Below are positions 11,066 through 22,885 of a DNA stretch of 64,000 nucleotides, piece by piece. Position 1 is the first letter of the stretch. Every line of letters begins with the position of its first letter. The notes beneath the pieces are model-generated. The model did not search any database and had not been told where the DNA came from. It saw only the letters and a list, made by a program, of their open reading frames with translations. A program made the position numbers and the translations under genes. The stretch is from Tetrapyrgos nigripes (taxonomy: Eukaryota; Basidiomycota; Agaricomycetes; Agaricales; Campanellaceae). Location: positions 62,001 to 126,000 of the forward strand of contig JAACJM010000164.1 in assembly GCA_013368315.1 (NCBI GenBank), in the 5' to 3' direction.

Positions 11066-13695
11066 GGGCAGGATGCAAAGTGGGGAAGCGCAGACTAAAA
11101 TTGATGCTGTTAGTATACGCCAATCAAATTGCAGTTGTTTCCCAATGTCCAAGTGTCCCAAATAGGAAATGGATTCAGATGTTGGGATGAGCTTGCTGAC
11201 TCATCAATGTGGCTTTTCCTTCCTCTCATTTCAACATTGAACACAACCTACTATGGCATAATAATAACTTCAAAACCTCAAGTCTGACATGTACTATTTT
11301 ATATCTCAACAAATGGACCATTGTCTTTTCAATACAGCTCAGAGCTGTAAGCTTACAACCTTGGATAAACACTTCAAGCATTTGACCAACCATTGTAGTC
11401 AGCTCCTCTTTAGTCCTGGCAGAAGCAATTGGGGACATTAGTCAACAACAAGCCCACTTAAATTTTATGCTTTTGTTGACTGTTGACTATCACTTTTCAC
11501 CGTTTCAGAGTCCCCAAACCACATTGCAGTCCAAATATGCTGGAATTTATTAGCAGCAAGTATTTAGACACCTGTAATCTTCATCTTCCATCCTTTTTGC
11601 CTATTTCTGATGTCAATTTATTGAAGGGCCAAGGCTAGAGCATGTTCACCCAGCTCTTAGCCCTACACCTACCCGGGCAATAGTGTGTCACATTTTTACC
11701 TGGCTTTTAGTGTTTTTGGAGTTGCATCTGCCCCATTTGTCATTCTTTATGCCCTCCTTTGGTCTGGCAGCTTCAAGAGCAAAATTATCGATGTTTTTGG
11801 ATGGTTTAGTATCGACAGTACTGCAATCAGTTTGATGGGACTATATATCTATATGGCAATGCTTTTCCTTGTCTGGGGTATTGCTAGCAAGATCCAATAC
11901 TCTACAGTATGTGGCTTAGGTAGCTACTTGTAATATCTGGACCTTTTATACTACTCGCATCTACAACTATACAGTTACTTATTTCTTTTTGATGTCTGCT
12001 AAAAGGTATGCAGAGAAAATACAAAACAAATCGAAAAGTCTGTTAGCAAGTTCTACCTATTTCCTTGTAAGTAAAGACTTGCTTATTAGGGTACACAGAA
12101 AACTGTTCAATATTATCTAAATATTCATAGGAACTTTCTTCAGTCCTCTTTGTAAGCCATCTGGTGTTTCGTGTACCATCCTGGTTAGTGAGCATCACAT
12201 CTATGACTCAGAACACTCCACTTATGACTGCTAGGTCCCTTGTACACGTCCTTATGCTAGGGCATAGGGTTTTCTTGTAGTTTCTTTGTTGTGTTCGGTT
12301 TTCCTTTCCCTTTTCTCCGATCTTGCTTTATACGTGCTCTATGCATTGCCAACAGTCTACTACTTAGTCCTACATACAAGTCCAGCTCTTCTGCAGTCCC
12401 ATTCGCATACTTATTCCTAGCTAGATGCTTACTGACAGATTTATCCTTATCCAGAAATACCATTACCTGTTTGGGTTGTATTCTGATCATTCAGATGTAC
12501 TGCAACTTAGCGCTTCTGTCCCTTATATCTCTGTGTAGAGATAACCATTCACTATCCCCTCTGTACTGATGGATAGCTGAACTCTCTGGGACCCTGTACA
12601 TATATACTTTGTCCTACTTTTATCCACATGTACCTTTTACAGATACTTAAGACTCCCTCAAAGCTGTCTTAGTACTACGGGATTTACCGATACATAGATC
12701 TAGACCTAGTGTGCTTGTCCACATGTCTGATCTTAGCACTGTCTTCCAAGGATTGTGCTGCTTACACATTCCTATGCCCACAAATAGGGGCTATCTTGCA
12801 CTTCACTGTCCCTTTGGATCACGCTAGCGGTACTAGTTGTTATAATAGGATTCAAAAGCCTTTGTAGGCTATCTTTATTATTCAGTGGGTCTGCTATCAT
12901 AACTCCAACTCATACATATCTATCATATTACTTAGAATGAGTCATTTGTAGGCTTAGGGTCTGTGGGTGAGTAGTGTCACTCCCTAGGTTCTAGACTCCT
13001 TCTGGGGCATTCTCCCCTCATCAACGAGCCCATTCAGCATCAAGAGGTTTAGCCCAGCTCGAGGGTTTGTGACAGGAATCCCACCTGCAGAATCGCAGTT
13101 AGAGTTGCTGAGGAATCTCAGTTTGTGATTAGGGGAATCCTGACCTGCGGACTTGCAGTATTAAGGAGGAATCTCTGTTCTGATTGAATACACTTTATCC
13201 AACCACCCACCTACCAAGATCATCTTAGAGAGTGTTGAACTTACCTCATCAATACTCTTGTCATTCAAGACCCCTTCGAAACTTAAGGAGTCTTTCTGAG
13301 TGTTTTATTTCATGAGTGAGACAATGGAGAAACGCTACATCATAGGATAGGGGTGTAAGTATGTAAAAAGCAATGCATGGGTGCTTTCTCCAAATTAGTG
13401 TATGATGTCAGGGTGAAAAACCTGGCCCCCATGCAGGCGTAACCGCACTGTTCCCTTAAAAAAGGTCTGAGCTGGGCTCAGGTAAAAACACATGCTGCAT
13501 GGTGAGTGACCCCACCACACTGACACCACTGAAAGATCTTGCAAGCAAGTTGAAAGGAAGAGAAAATAAAACAAAGTATAGAGATAAGACATGGTCCATG
13601 ATTGAGGGTGGCAAGAGGGAGGGTGAGTGAAAAAACCAAGACGAGTGAGGAGACAAGCGAGGAACAAATAGAGAGGAAAGGGGTGCGAGAGAGTT
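11066..13695. other. 2.6 kb with no supportable gene
   Basis: Small open frames (minus 11226-11438, EELTTMVGQMLEVFIQGCKL; plus 11685-11933, hydrophobic; minus 12257-12490, basic) have no family I can name. The first vaguely resembles an N-terminal helical segment of hAT-like proteins. Paired direct repeats with a GGAATCCYGACCTGC-like core occur near 13071-13165. The base composition is AT-rich and splice signals do not join these frames. Confidence 0.4.
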
Positions 13696-13714
13696 TATGT
13701 AGTTGAGGATATAG

Positions 13715-13920
13715 GGGTTGAGAGTTGAATGAAGTGTTCTCGCTGCCTCGGATGGCAGATCATCGAACTCTCGCATTCCAAGGATTGTATAGTGTTCTCA
13801 CTGCCTCAGGGGGCAGATCATTGAACTCTCGAGCGTTGAATAGAGTGTTCTCACTGATCGACTCGGATCATCGAACTCTCGTATTCCGAGAGGGTTGTGG
13901 TCTTCTCAGACGAGGGCCAC
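13715..13920. repeat. Three imperfect tandem repeats of about 55-65 bases
   Basis: Each unit has the form GTGTTCTC...CAGATCAT(C/T)GAACTCTCG, at about 13732, 13790 and 13848. The last unit drifts into AGAGGGTTGTGG. It could be a fourth type of motif-array end. No coding content is supported. Confidence 0.6.
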
Positions 13921-14144
13921 AATTAGACGGTCTTAAATATATATATTTAAAAGTTATTTTATTGTGGATTTAGTGATCTTTTCTATTGAAAGCTACATTT
14001 CTATCTATACACTCACCAGCCCTATCATCTCTGTGGTAAACAATGGCAAGTCAATGATTCATTCCATCTCCACCTAGTACTGACCATCCTTATCAAGGTC
14101 TTGCATTAGTCAGAACAATAACCACAGCTGTAGAGATCAAACCC

Positions 14145-14720
14145 TTGCTCACGTTTGATACCTTCACGCTGTACAGTGCCACCATGGTTCACATGAACAT
14201 ACTTGGAAACAATGTCCTCTTGTCGTTCTTAGCTATCAACTTGTTTACAAATTTATTTATCCCTTTTATGATTGGTATGCCTTTAGCAATCTCAATAGTT
14301 TTCTTGGTGCTGACATGTGTATGTTCCAAGCGGGGCAAATCTGGTGGATCGGGCGCCAGGTCTCCAAGTTCATCGGAAGACGGAGGAACTCCCTTACCAG
14401 ACGAACTGTTGCGATATGGTATTTACAACTTATATATTATCGGATGATAGCACTGACTGTTTAAATCCTTCTAGTCTTGAGTCTGGAATGATGTACCCCC
14501 TGGTCCTGATACCTACTCTGGAAGTATATCTGGTATCTTTGCCTACGTATACTGGCAACATTCTTATTCTCAATGGTGGTCTGATTCCGATGCTCACCCA
14601 AGTTGTTGTACGTCTATTTTACTGATCTACTGATCCATCTGAAACTCGCTTGTGTAGGGGATTGCACCGACCTTCATCGTTGTCCGAGTCGCCCTCGGAT
14701 TAGTATAGAGAATATTCAAG
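14145..14720 (+). pseudogene. C-terminal half of a basidiomycete seven-helix membrane protein, relic
   Basis: Hydrophobic blocks in order: VLLSFLAINLFTNLFIPFMI, then after an intron ending near 14330 GQIWWIGRQVSKFIG, then SGMMYPLVLIPTLEVYL, then after another intron GIAPTFIVVRVALGL. This order (helix, charged IWW.GR loop, ESG..YP helix, GIAPT.I.VRV.LG) is characteristic of a large basidiomycete multi-pass membrane protein family. The first four or so helices are not present upstream, and frame shifts are needed between blocks, so it is called a pseudogene. Confidence 0.5.
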
Positions 14721-14924
14721 ATACTGCAGACTCGGACCCTGATGACGATCTTTGAAGACAATGCCAGTACGGTAGCATCCTCGATACTGGAAAACATGAA
14801 TCATGGTTCACGGTACACTTTTCCAGTTTGGGTCCCAAGTTCGTTGTTGTCTAGCTTCTTTTAGTTTGATCTGAGTTTGCAGTATTTATGATAAGAGTTT
14901 GTAGTGAGTTTGTACTATTGGATT

Positions 14925-15012
14925 TTACGTCCAGGTATGTCCAAATTGTATGACCGACGTCCAAATGCCGTATGTCCTTGTATGTCCAGGTGCGTCCTTG
15001 TATGTCAGACTG
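14925..15012. repeat. GTATGTCC / GTCCAGG motif array
   Basis: Seven or more copies of TGTCC or CGTCC in the pattern TACGTCCAGGTATGTCC...GTGCGTCCTTGTATGTC. The start ATTTTACGTCCAGGTATGTCC is close to ATTTTTGCGTCCAGGTGCG at 61610, so the two loci seem to carry ends of the same element family. Confidence 0.6.
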
Positions 15013-15178
15013 CTGGCAGGGTGGTAATATAAGTAGGAGCCTTTCTTAACAAACAAATCTCATTTCATGATTCTTCAAGCACAAATTTTCTGGAGATAGT
15101 GATCAAGATATCCATTGTCATTTGATATACATTACAGCTCTTGCCACTGCTATGTACACTATCTTTAGGCCGAGTGAC

Positions 15179-15753
15179 TCAGTGAGTGATAGTAAAGTCC
15201 GGGCTAACGTTGCCAGAGTCTCCGAGCACTAATACACGCACCTGAGTGAGATGGATCCACAGAACAAAGACAGCGCATAAAACTCACAGATAAGGTTGTA
15301 GTCATCGCCATCGGCAACCTCTGGAACGGTCACTTGGATCTGACCGATACGAATATCGAAGCAGGTTTCGAGGTCAACTGCAGATTTACGGTGGTCAGTC
15401 TGCGGCTTGTAACGTATTTGAGACGAGTAAAAGCTTACAATCAACAGTCTCTTCACCCTTGCGCAGTATAATCTGGCCGATGATGTTGGTGATACGGGCT
15501 GGAGCATTGGAAGTATCCCTTAGAGATATCATCATCAGCGTCATAATCGTCGTAGCAGTGTGTAGAATGACCCTTACCAAGTAACGGTCCTCTGTTGACC
15601 AACGACCCAAACATCTCCTGCAACTGGAGATGTGATGGGCGGGACAAAGATATCCAATGCCGCTCTCTTCTTGACATTGGCAGGGGTAGCCAAGGCTGCA
15701 GAGGAGGCAACGAGGACAGTGGTAAATGCAGCGAGCTTGTTGAAGCTGAACAT
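15179..15753 (-). CDS. Kre9/Knh1-family secreted or wall-associated protein
   Basis: Four exons on the minus strand join without a frame error: 15753-15578, 15518-15439, 15377-15288 and 15228-15179, giving 131 aa. All introns are GT-AG. Residues 1 to about 20 are a signal peptide (MFSFNKLAAFTTVLVASSAA), followed by a KKR site that could be a propeptide cleavage. The rest matches the Kre9/Knh1 (Ser-Thr-rich cell-wall protein) domain: ITSPVAGDVWVVGQQRTVTW, DTSNAPARITNIIG, VTVPEVADGDDYNLI and LLGDSGNVSPDFTI. In this family the domain is beta-sandwich-like and proteins act at the cell surface. This copy lacks the usual Ser/Thr-rich tail and GPI signal, so it is probably secreted. It looks intact. 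Confidence 0.85.
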
Positions 15754-15919
15754 CGTGATGAGTGTCGTTAAGAAAGTAGAAAGAAAGCGAGGAGCAGAGG
15801 CGAAGAAGAGATCGCTTGCGGTCTGGTGCTTTCTTGTCCGGCTTTTATACGTGATGCTGACGATGACGAATATTATTGTGAGTGCGCTTCATAGGGCTTG
15901 CAGGAACAGATGACTTAAG

Positions 15920-16570
15920 ATTAATGTCAGAATTCGGCGGTTTTCGTTCACCGCTAACTGGAGACGGTGACAGATGGCCTTGCATTGAGGGAAAATGAGC
16001 TGATCATGAATAAAGAAGCGACAGCTCCCAAGACCGTCAGTACAATACTGACAAAAAGATAGCAATCACTGACGGTCAACCTCCGCCTGGGTGAGACTGA
16101 AGAATTCACAGCTCGATCTTCTCTGGTGTCATAAGAACGTTGGGCCTTGATAGAACATCACGACTAGAATGCAAGTGCATGCAATCATAGCTCAGATGAC
16201 GAGGACAAGGCGGTCAAAGGCGCATACCACCTGCTGGGAGTCTGACGGAAGACGGAAACCCGTTAATTCTCATAAGAGCGTTGGGCGTCGAGATTAGAAT
16301 ATCTCGGCCAGAACATGAATGAAGGGAATTATAGCTCAGATGACGAGGACAAGACACTCGAAGGAGTATGCCACCCGCTGTGAATCTTGCGGAAGATGGG
16401 AAGCTCCGTCGGGTCAAGCCAAATTCAGCTGTGGCAGCATGGAGCGCTTGGGAACCAATAATTTGGTTGTACTCTGACATGCGACAAAGATAGCTAACAA
16501 GTCCTACTTGCGTCCAAATCGCGGCAACGTACGATAATACAGAAAGTCCGACTGTCTGATGCTCCAGAGA
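15920..16570. repeat. Intergenic block with two tandem units of about 140 bases
   Basis: Units 16126-16266 and 16267-16409 share CATAAGARCGTTGGGC near their start and TAGCTCAGATGACGAGGACA in the middle, then a CGGAAGAYGG segment. No protein is supported in the block. Confidence 0.6.
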
Positions 16571-16799
16571 AAGAACAGAAAGAAAAATCTGCGGGAATAC
16601 CAGTGTCAGAAGGAGTGGAGCAAGCTAGGAGCAGGGTACTAACCGCACTGTCAACTCAAACACCTTCCGAACCGCTTCCCACTGAGGCGTTCTGGAAAAC
16701 AGCCAAACCATGAGTACAGATTTACGGAGAGAGGTTGATAAGCAGAGTAATGGAATAAGGAACATCTTTGGCGCGGGGGTATCTAAGAAACATGAAAGA

Positions 16800-17245
16800 G
16801 ACGCATATATGTCCAAGACCGATGAAGCAAGGGCGTTAGCCCGCCAAAGACGAGTACATATGTTGTTGTGTGGACAGGAATGAGCGAATGAGGTGCATAT
16901 ATGTCTGTATTGCGCGTGTGAATACATAGTAAACCCCTCCCAAGCACGAAGACATATGCGCGAAACGGTTGCGAGAATGGAGCTGGAGAGGTGCAGACAC
17001 ACCCCAGCACATTATACGACACCTATGAAGAGGAACAAGGGCGCATATTGCATATATGCGCGTAAAAGGGCAAGAATGGTAGGAAAAGAGTGCATATAGG
17101 CATATATGTGGACGAAAACCCGCGGAAAGCGAGATATATGCGCCTACACTTCGATTTTGATGAGGAAAAGATGAAAATTGGAGAAGAACGCACATATATG
17201 CGAAGATACGAGCTAGAATCAACGGGCAAATGTACATATGAGACA
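16800..17245. repeat. Cluster of CATATATG palindromes
   Basis: About ten copies of (G)CATATATG(C) or ACATATG at irregular 28-90 base intervals (near 16804, 16856, 16892, 16951, 17045, 17056, 17107, 17132, 17191, 17232), several extended to GCATATATGCGC. They lie downstream of the last certain exon of the DUF6593 gene. Confidence 0.65.
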
Positions 17246-17345
17246 CGCAGTTGTCAAAATGGACGAAATATGGAAGATATGGTTGCGTCCATAAGGAAAG
17301 AGAAATAACAAGAAGCAAAAATAAAAAATAACACGTAAAACTCAC

Positions 17346-18265
17346 CATCCCCTCCTGCCTCCTCGTTTCCGAATAAATCATCAGCAAAATCATAAAAATC
17401 TCGTCTTCCTTCAAAGCATCTCGACTAATACTTAGTGTACACGTATTAGGATCCGATTTAGACTTGCGGAAGACGTGAGGGCGATAGGGTACTCGGAACG
17501 TTGCTGCTTGTCCTGAAGGTGGTGAAAATTCCGATCCCGGCTCCGCTTCGCTTGCGGATAAAGAGCGAGAGGAAGAAAGGGAACGGGAGTGGGAACGTGA
17601 ATCGCCGGGGGAGCGAGAAGGAGAACGGATGTTAGTGGGTTTGGATTCGTTGTCTTTGTCAGTGTCACGGTCCTTCTCGGTCTTGGACTTGACGTTGGAT
17701 TTGGTTTGGATTGGAGTGGAGAAAGTGACCTGTCAATGTTTCAGGAGTGCAAGAAATGGGGATACAGAAGGTCAGTATTAGATGACTCACCACCCATTTC
17801 TTGTCGCCATCGTGTCTAACTTCGTATTCCTTCCTATCCTCGGCCCATTTCCAGTATCTGGACCTGCAGAGCGTCAACATAATGGCACGATACATGAACA
17901 GTTGGGTTGGAGACTAACTTGTTCAAAAAGCCCTTCTTTCTCTTAACTTCGTCGAGCTTCTTCTTGACGCCCTGCACCTCAATCATCCTTTCCTTCCAAT
18001 GAATCGCTCCGACCGTTACCGGATCCTTCTTGACTCCTGCGCTCCCTTGACCTCCATTTTTCCGACTGTCTTTGCGGGGATGAGAGTTGTGCGTTGCGTA
18101 TAGCTTGGATTCCGGTGAGGAAATCGGGTTCACGTCGCGAAGGAAAGTGTGTTTTCGACCCAGTATGCCAAAAGTAGAATCGACTTTGTAGATGGGCTCT
18201 TTATCATGCATAGTGTGCAGGAAGGCATCAATGACGTTGGCGTTGTTTGAAAATGTGACTTCCAT
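17346..18265 (-). CDS. DUF6593-domain protein
   Basis: Exons 18265-17919, 17863-17791 and 17729-17346 join in frame (268 codons). The start MEVTFSNNANVIDAFL and the pattern PIYKVDSTFGILGRKHTFLR, VGAIHWKERMIEV, KKGFLNK, SRYWKWAEDRKEYEVRHDGD fit the basidiomycete DUF6593 family, whose function is unknown. A low-complexity Ser/Arg/Pro insert (RSPSRSPGDSRSHSRSLSSS) precedes the C-terminal strand (EDEIFMILLMIYSETRR). After codon 268 comes GTGAGT at 17345. Either a last intron starts here or the frame runs on to the stop at 16836, giving a hydrophobic tail I consider unlikely. The 3' end is therefore uncertain. Confidence 0.75.
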
Positions 18266-18710
18266 CGTCGTTGGCAGGGTAGAGCTGCCTGGGCGAGGAA
18301 GAGGTGGTGGTGGTATGAAAGCAAGGTTGTGTGTTACGTCACGCTGGCGGCATGAATATACCGCGTATCAAGGCTGCGCGCGTTGGCATCTTCGAGACCT
18401 CATATGGCTAGGTCATGTGGAATACTGCAAAGTATGATATCGCATAAAAAAAGCAGGAGAAATATTGAAAAGAAAAGAGAAACCGCCTTATGTGGTGGTT
18501 CGACCGGAAAAGCATCTTCCTCCCTGGCTACCATGACCTCCTCCAGTCTCGACGCTCAGCTAGCTGCTAGCTACGGTCCAACATGATCCAGGACATTATA
18601 CTCGCGAGAAAATGCTCTAAAAACACGCAATCTTTTCAGAAATCTGGTGGTTTGCTACTATTTTGGAGACAAATACTTGCTTGATGAGCTTTTACAACCC
18701 CAAAACACGA

Positions 18711-19085
18711 CTAAAATCCGAACCGTTTTTGATACCAAGACCTGGAGACTGCCTGCTTGGTCCTCTCCTTGTAATCCTTCACATGCGTAACTCGACAGTC
18801 GAACTCAAAAATGTCCGGCTTTCTCTCAAAATGAACCACATTTCTCCCTGTTGTCCGCCAAGCCCTTTCCCACCCACTCCAGTACCTGCTTCCTTGATTG
18901 ACCAACATACTGTGTCCTTCTCGGAAATAGTCCCAATTACCGTCTTCTGCGACGACTGTTGCCCCTGGCATCGCACTTCTCTCTCCTTGCCCTTGCTTGC
19001 TCCAAGATGAAGGTCGACTCCAAGCCCAGCTGGCATATTTACTCCGACACCCTTCATTCACTGTGGGGGTCACAAAGGTTGACAA
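18711..19085 (-). CDS. Hypothetical 124-residue reading frame, doubtful
   Basis: An uninterrupted minus-strand frame (MSTFVTPTVNEGCRSKYASW...) ends at 18711. It is Trp/Arg-rich with no signal peptide or known domain. GC content is higher than in the surrounding spacer, which favours coding, but no conserved family is recognised. The start is the first ATG after an upstream stop. Confidence 0.2.
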   Translation of the reverse strand: MSTFVTPTVNEGCRSKYASWAWSRPSSWSKQGQGERSAMPGATVVAEDGNWDYFREGHSMLVNQGSRYWSGWERAWRTTGRNVVHFERKPDIFEFDCRVTHVKDYKERTKQAVSRSWYQKRFGF

Positions 19086-19451
19086 TTGACGTAAGGATTC
19101 AACCTACCGAAGGTTAAGCCCTCGTGCTGACTCGGGCCTGGCTTGAGCCAACTTAAGCGATGACCCAGGTTTTGTACGCAACACTAGCCGGAAATAGTCT
19201 GCGTCGATTTTCACTGGGCCGTAAGTATCCGTCACCAGCCCGGGTTAGTCGTGGAGGAGGAGGAGGAGGAGTCGTCTATTACCCTGGCTGGGACCAAAAA
19301 CTGATGCGCCGGGGGTCCGGGAAGCGTCCCGATGTAGGTCTGACGTGGAAAGTTTTGACAGTGATAAAAGTCTGATGGTGGGACAGATTTGAGAACGAGG
19401 GCCCCTTCCTTCCCTCCTCGTCTTCGACTTCAATAACCATCATAGGAACTC

Positions 19452-21109
19452 ATGTCGCTGTGGTTGAACTGGTACGAGTTTACTTCCTCCTGATACTGCA
19501 TATATTAGCGATTCTAATGCAGGCTTCTCATAATCTCACGACTGTGCTGGCATTCCGGGGCGCAGAGTGTAAGCTTTTCAGTCCAAAAATCGACAGTGGA
19601 AATTAGAGATACAGTAAACGCAACTTGGTTGCTCGTATGATCTCAATCAGTTCACATTGATTAGAATATTGTTGAACAACGAAGGTCATCCGGCTCAAGA
19701 GTGATTTCAATGCCGACAACATTGTAGCCCCACATGACATGCAAGGTGTATTTACCGCATCGGTAACGCAGACTGAGTATACTCAGTCAGTTCGAATGCT
19801 AGCCAATCTTCAAACTCTGAATCTACATTTTTATTATCAGGGTTTTCCTGTTTCAAGCCTATACTGGCGCCGCAGCGCTGGTGCCGGCTTCCTCTAGTGC
19901 CCCTAGGACTAGCTCCACTGTCAGTGACTTGTCAAGCTCTTCATCGGTGGGAACAATTGGGTTCCAAGCTACAGGGGAAAGCGTGCCAATCACTGCTTTC
20001 GTGCAACTACCGGCACAACCCATCACTACCGTTCCGAGCATTGAAACCCCCTCCGTAATCAGGTATATTTCGAACCAACTTGCTTTGTGGCTTAACAATA
20101 ATGATCCCTGGGGCAAATGCCTTCACAAAAATGACCAGTGCCAGCCCAGACCCCAATTCGCCATCTCAAAGTTCTGCACCAAACCGACGTCGTCTCCGTG
20201 AGTCCCAGCTCTTCGTAAATCGTTCATATCTTACAAAGCAGGACAGTTCGAGATCGACGACTCAACCTTCAAAATCTTCAGATCTGTCAGGCACGGAATC
20301 TCAAATAGAAGCCTCTTCCTCAGACAGGTACGTTCCACTTGAATCAAAGCGCCTTCTAGTACTTAGTCAACAATAGCAGAAATTCTCCACCCGCAACTAC
20401 CAGGGTTCTTTCTGCTAGCTCGGGCACCGATTCACCATCTCAATCCCCTCCCCTGATCTTCTCGTGCGTCCTGCGCTCTAGTTTTTGGTTCAAGCTCCAC
20501 GAGTCTCATAAAATACAAGGACAGCAATAAAGGGCGCTCACAATCCTTTCCGTCATCTTTATTGGCGGGAGTCCTCGTTGCTGTGGTTGTTTTGATCATA
20601 TCGATCATCACGACCCTGATGATATGGCGCAAACGTGGGCAAAATCAGAACACCGTCAATCCGAATGTGGATCACAATGTTGAACCGTACTTGTATCAAC
20701 AATCTGATCAACTTGTGCCACGAAAAACGCAGCCATTACAGGAGGCGGCGGATGAATCTACACCGGTGAACGCTGGTGGAAGTACCGCAGATAGAGGTTT
20801 TGTCATTTTCCGAGCGGCCATAAGACGAAAGGGAGGAGAAGTAGTACGCGATCACGGATTACGAAGATCAACTCAGGCCACGGATAATCGGGGCGAAAAT
20901 GAAGAACCCATAAATACGACCCGAGACAACATCGAGTTGAACAACGATACCCAAGATCTTATAACTTCTATACCAACACACCGGGCCCTTCCAATTCGAC
21001 AATCCAAAACAGGTACGCTACATGACTCGATAGCTCCAACAGAGCCCGAATCCATAGCTACCCCACGCCAGATCCACTTTCAACAAGAAGTTGATCAATT
21101 GCGCAGTTA
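19452..21109 (+). pseudogene. Single-pass membrane protein with Ser/Thr-rich ectodomain, damaged
   Basis: The start MSLWLN at 19452 splices at 19474-19520 to a hydrophobic signal (LLIISRLCW). Next comes a beta-rich ectodomain (SFSVQKSTVEIRDTVNATW, QFTLIRILLNNEGHPAQ, NIVAPHDMQGVFTASVTQTE). A Ser/Thr-rich stalk (VPASSSAPRTSSTVSDLSSS) runs over four short exons. The transmembrane helix is at 20560-20640 (AGVLVAVVVLIISIITTLMI with WRKRG stop-transfer). A cytosolic tail ends in a coiled coil (HFQQEVDQLRS). This architecture is common in Agaricomycetes. Lesions: a frameshift near 19700 (GHPAQE / DFNADN) and an in-frame TAG at 21107-21109, after which the frame continues VAVIQQNLDMQRLMAYERDV. The likely C-terminus is split by transposon C (see 22886-22944 and 51748-51793). 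Confidence 0.5.
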
Positions 21110-21295
21110 GGTTGCTGTCATTCAGCAAAATCTGGATATGCAACGTTTGATGGCCTATGAAAGGGATGTGGGCCAACGCTGCGCGTGGCAAGTACGAGGC
21201 CACAGGTTTTCTCTTTACTGGAGTGGGAAGAAGCCAGATGAGGTGCAGAGGCCCAAAACTGGATGATAAGCAAATATGTGAACTATTGAGGAAAA

Positions 21296-21482
21296 GAGAG
21301 GAAAAAAGAAAAGACAGCAAGCGACGAAGAAGAAGACAAGAGATCAAGAGAGAGAAGAGAGGAAAAAAGAAAAGAAAGCAAGCGACGAAGAAGAAGACAA
21401 GAGATCAAGAGAGAGAAGAGAGGAAAAAGAAAAGAAAGCAAGTGATAAAGAAGAAGACGAGAGATCGAGAGAGAGAAAGATA
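21296..21482. repeat. Purine-rich minisatellite, about three 62-base units
   Basis: Units of the form GAGGAAAAAGAAAAGAAAGC...AAGAAGAAGACAAGAGATC...GAGAGAGAAGA repeat three times. The same purine-rich sequence resumes at 22629-22690 after the small hAT, showing that the hAT was inserted into it. Confidence 0.8.
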
Positions 21483-21506
21483 ACGAAAAATGAAAGAAGG
21501 CAAAAG

Positions 21507-22628
21507 CAGTGTTCTACTTAAGGTCTCAAGCCGTAAGCACTTCAAGGCTTAATACCTTAAATTGAAGGGTTATGATTTCGAGAGGAGAATTTTAAGGCCT
21601 AAGGGCGGGATTTAAGGCTTAAGCTCGGCTAAGTAAATTCCATGAGAAATATAATTTTTATTTGCGCTCGGAGTCACTGGGGCCAACGACGGGTCCATTC
21701 AAAGAATTTCTGTCATCAAAGGATGATTTCGAGGGAACCATGGTACGCTCTTTATTTTTGACTAACTATTTGAATTCTAATGAAATGAAGGGTCGAGATC
21801 CTATTGCCACATGGAAAGCATTGAGTGGCTCTGCAGAGATTTGTGTATTAGCACTGTTTGCTGTCAAGTAATTCAAGATTGTTGTGAATCAGGTGGGGTG
21901 TGAATGTCTGCTCTCAAGCACCAAGTTCATCCAATCCTCCGGCAGAATCATTTGGGTCTGAAAAGGGTACAAAAGCTGCATACAGTGAGTGTTCTAATTT
22001 ATGTCTTTGCTCGTATCTTACTCATCCATTCCCTTAGGTTGGAGCTGATACGCATGGTTAATCAAGCAAAAGGTTTAATCAAATCATGAGGAACCATAAG
22101 CAAGAGTCTGTGGATAAGCTTTTGAGTGTTCTGCACTATCGAGATCTCCTTGAAGATATTAATGACGAAGATGAGACCGAACGTGGGAGGGCACTTGTTC
22201 TACAGCTTCTGGATGGCGTACAGAAATGGCAAAGTGGATAGGTGAGGCTCATCAAGCAGAGAACAATGAACAAAACAAGGATATTGTGGACCCGAATTTG
22301 TTCACACTACAAACTCTATTTGGTGGTCTTCCAAAGCGGGTGCGCGTTACTCGTGGTCAGATTGATGAGGAGGCTATACTTATGGAGGCCCTTGCAGGTG
22401 CTGAAGAGGACAAAATTCCTGATGATGGAGCTATTGAGATACCTCCTGATGAGGAATACATAGGCTAGCTACATTTATCTTACACAGAAATCCATGTCCT
22501 CCCTCAGAAAAATTTTTGCTCCTTTTCAGAATTTAAGCCTTAAATCAAACCCTTGAATCAACCCTTAAACCTTAAATAACCCTTAAAGAATTGATGGACC
22601 TAATTTAAGGCCTTAAAGTGAGACACTG
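21507..22628 (+). mobile_element. Small non-autonomous hAT element
   Basis: The left end CAGTGTTCTACTTAAGG and right end (minus strand) CAGTGTCTCACTTTAAGG form terminal inverted repeats starting CAGTGT. Flanks GGCAAAAG (21499-21506) and AGCAAAAG (22629-22636) are an 8-bp target duplication with one change. TTAAGG-rich subterminal zones lie at both ends. It contains only the C-terminal part of a hAT transposase. The host DNA is the purine-rich repeat next to the membrane protein gene. Confidence 0.85.
21662..22468 (+). pseudogene. hAT transposase C-terminal fragment
   Basis: Blocks: PTTGPFKEFLSSKDDF, then after an intron (21742-21790) GRDPIATWKALSGSAEI and a decayed hAT dimerisation motif (FKIVVNQVGCE), then MAKWIGEAHQAENNE, LFGGLPKRVRVTRGQIDEEA and ILMEALAGAEEDKIPDDGAI. 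This is the C-terminus typical of basidiomycete DUF659 hAT transposases. The catalytic core is missing, so the copy can only move in trans. Confidence 0.75.
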
Positions 22629-22885
22629 AGCAAAAGAGAAAGGAAAGCAATAAAAAAAGAACAAGACGAAGAAAAAAGACAACGAAATGAAAGATCAAAA
22701 TTGGAAACTTCTGTTACCGGTTGCAAAGATATTGAGACAATGTCGTTGTTTGGTCATGTTTAAGGAATGCAGGGGCTGCTGATATGGGCAAGGACTCGGA
22801 GGAAACCGGAAGCAACAGCACGGGAGGAGACGGGATGAATATGCACCGCCACACGTGGAAACGGAGTGTAAAGAACTCAGCCTCA
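22629..22885. other. Spacer or intron upstream of the copia insertion
   Basis: Purine-rich repeat remnant to about 22690, then 200 bases without a supported gene. CATTCAG at 22879-22885 is a plausible 3' splice site for the following exon segment. Confidence 0.4.

Noticed and set aside
16836..17414. 192-codon minus-strand frame rich in Cys, His and Tyr
   Set aside because: Most of it is the translation of the CATATATG repeat cluster downstream of the DUF6593 exon with a good donor at 17345. No protein family and repetitive composition.
21157..21483. Lys/Arg-rich 108-codon frame
   Set aside because: It is the translation of a purine-rich minisatellite and has no independent support as a gene.
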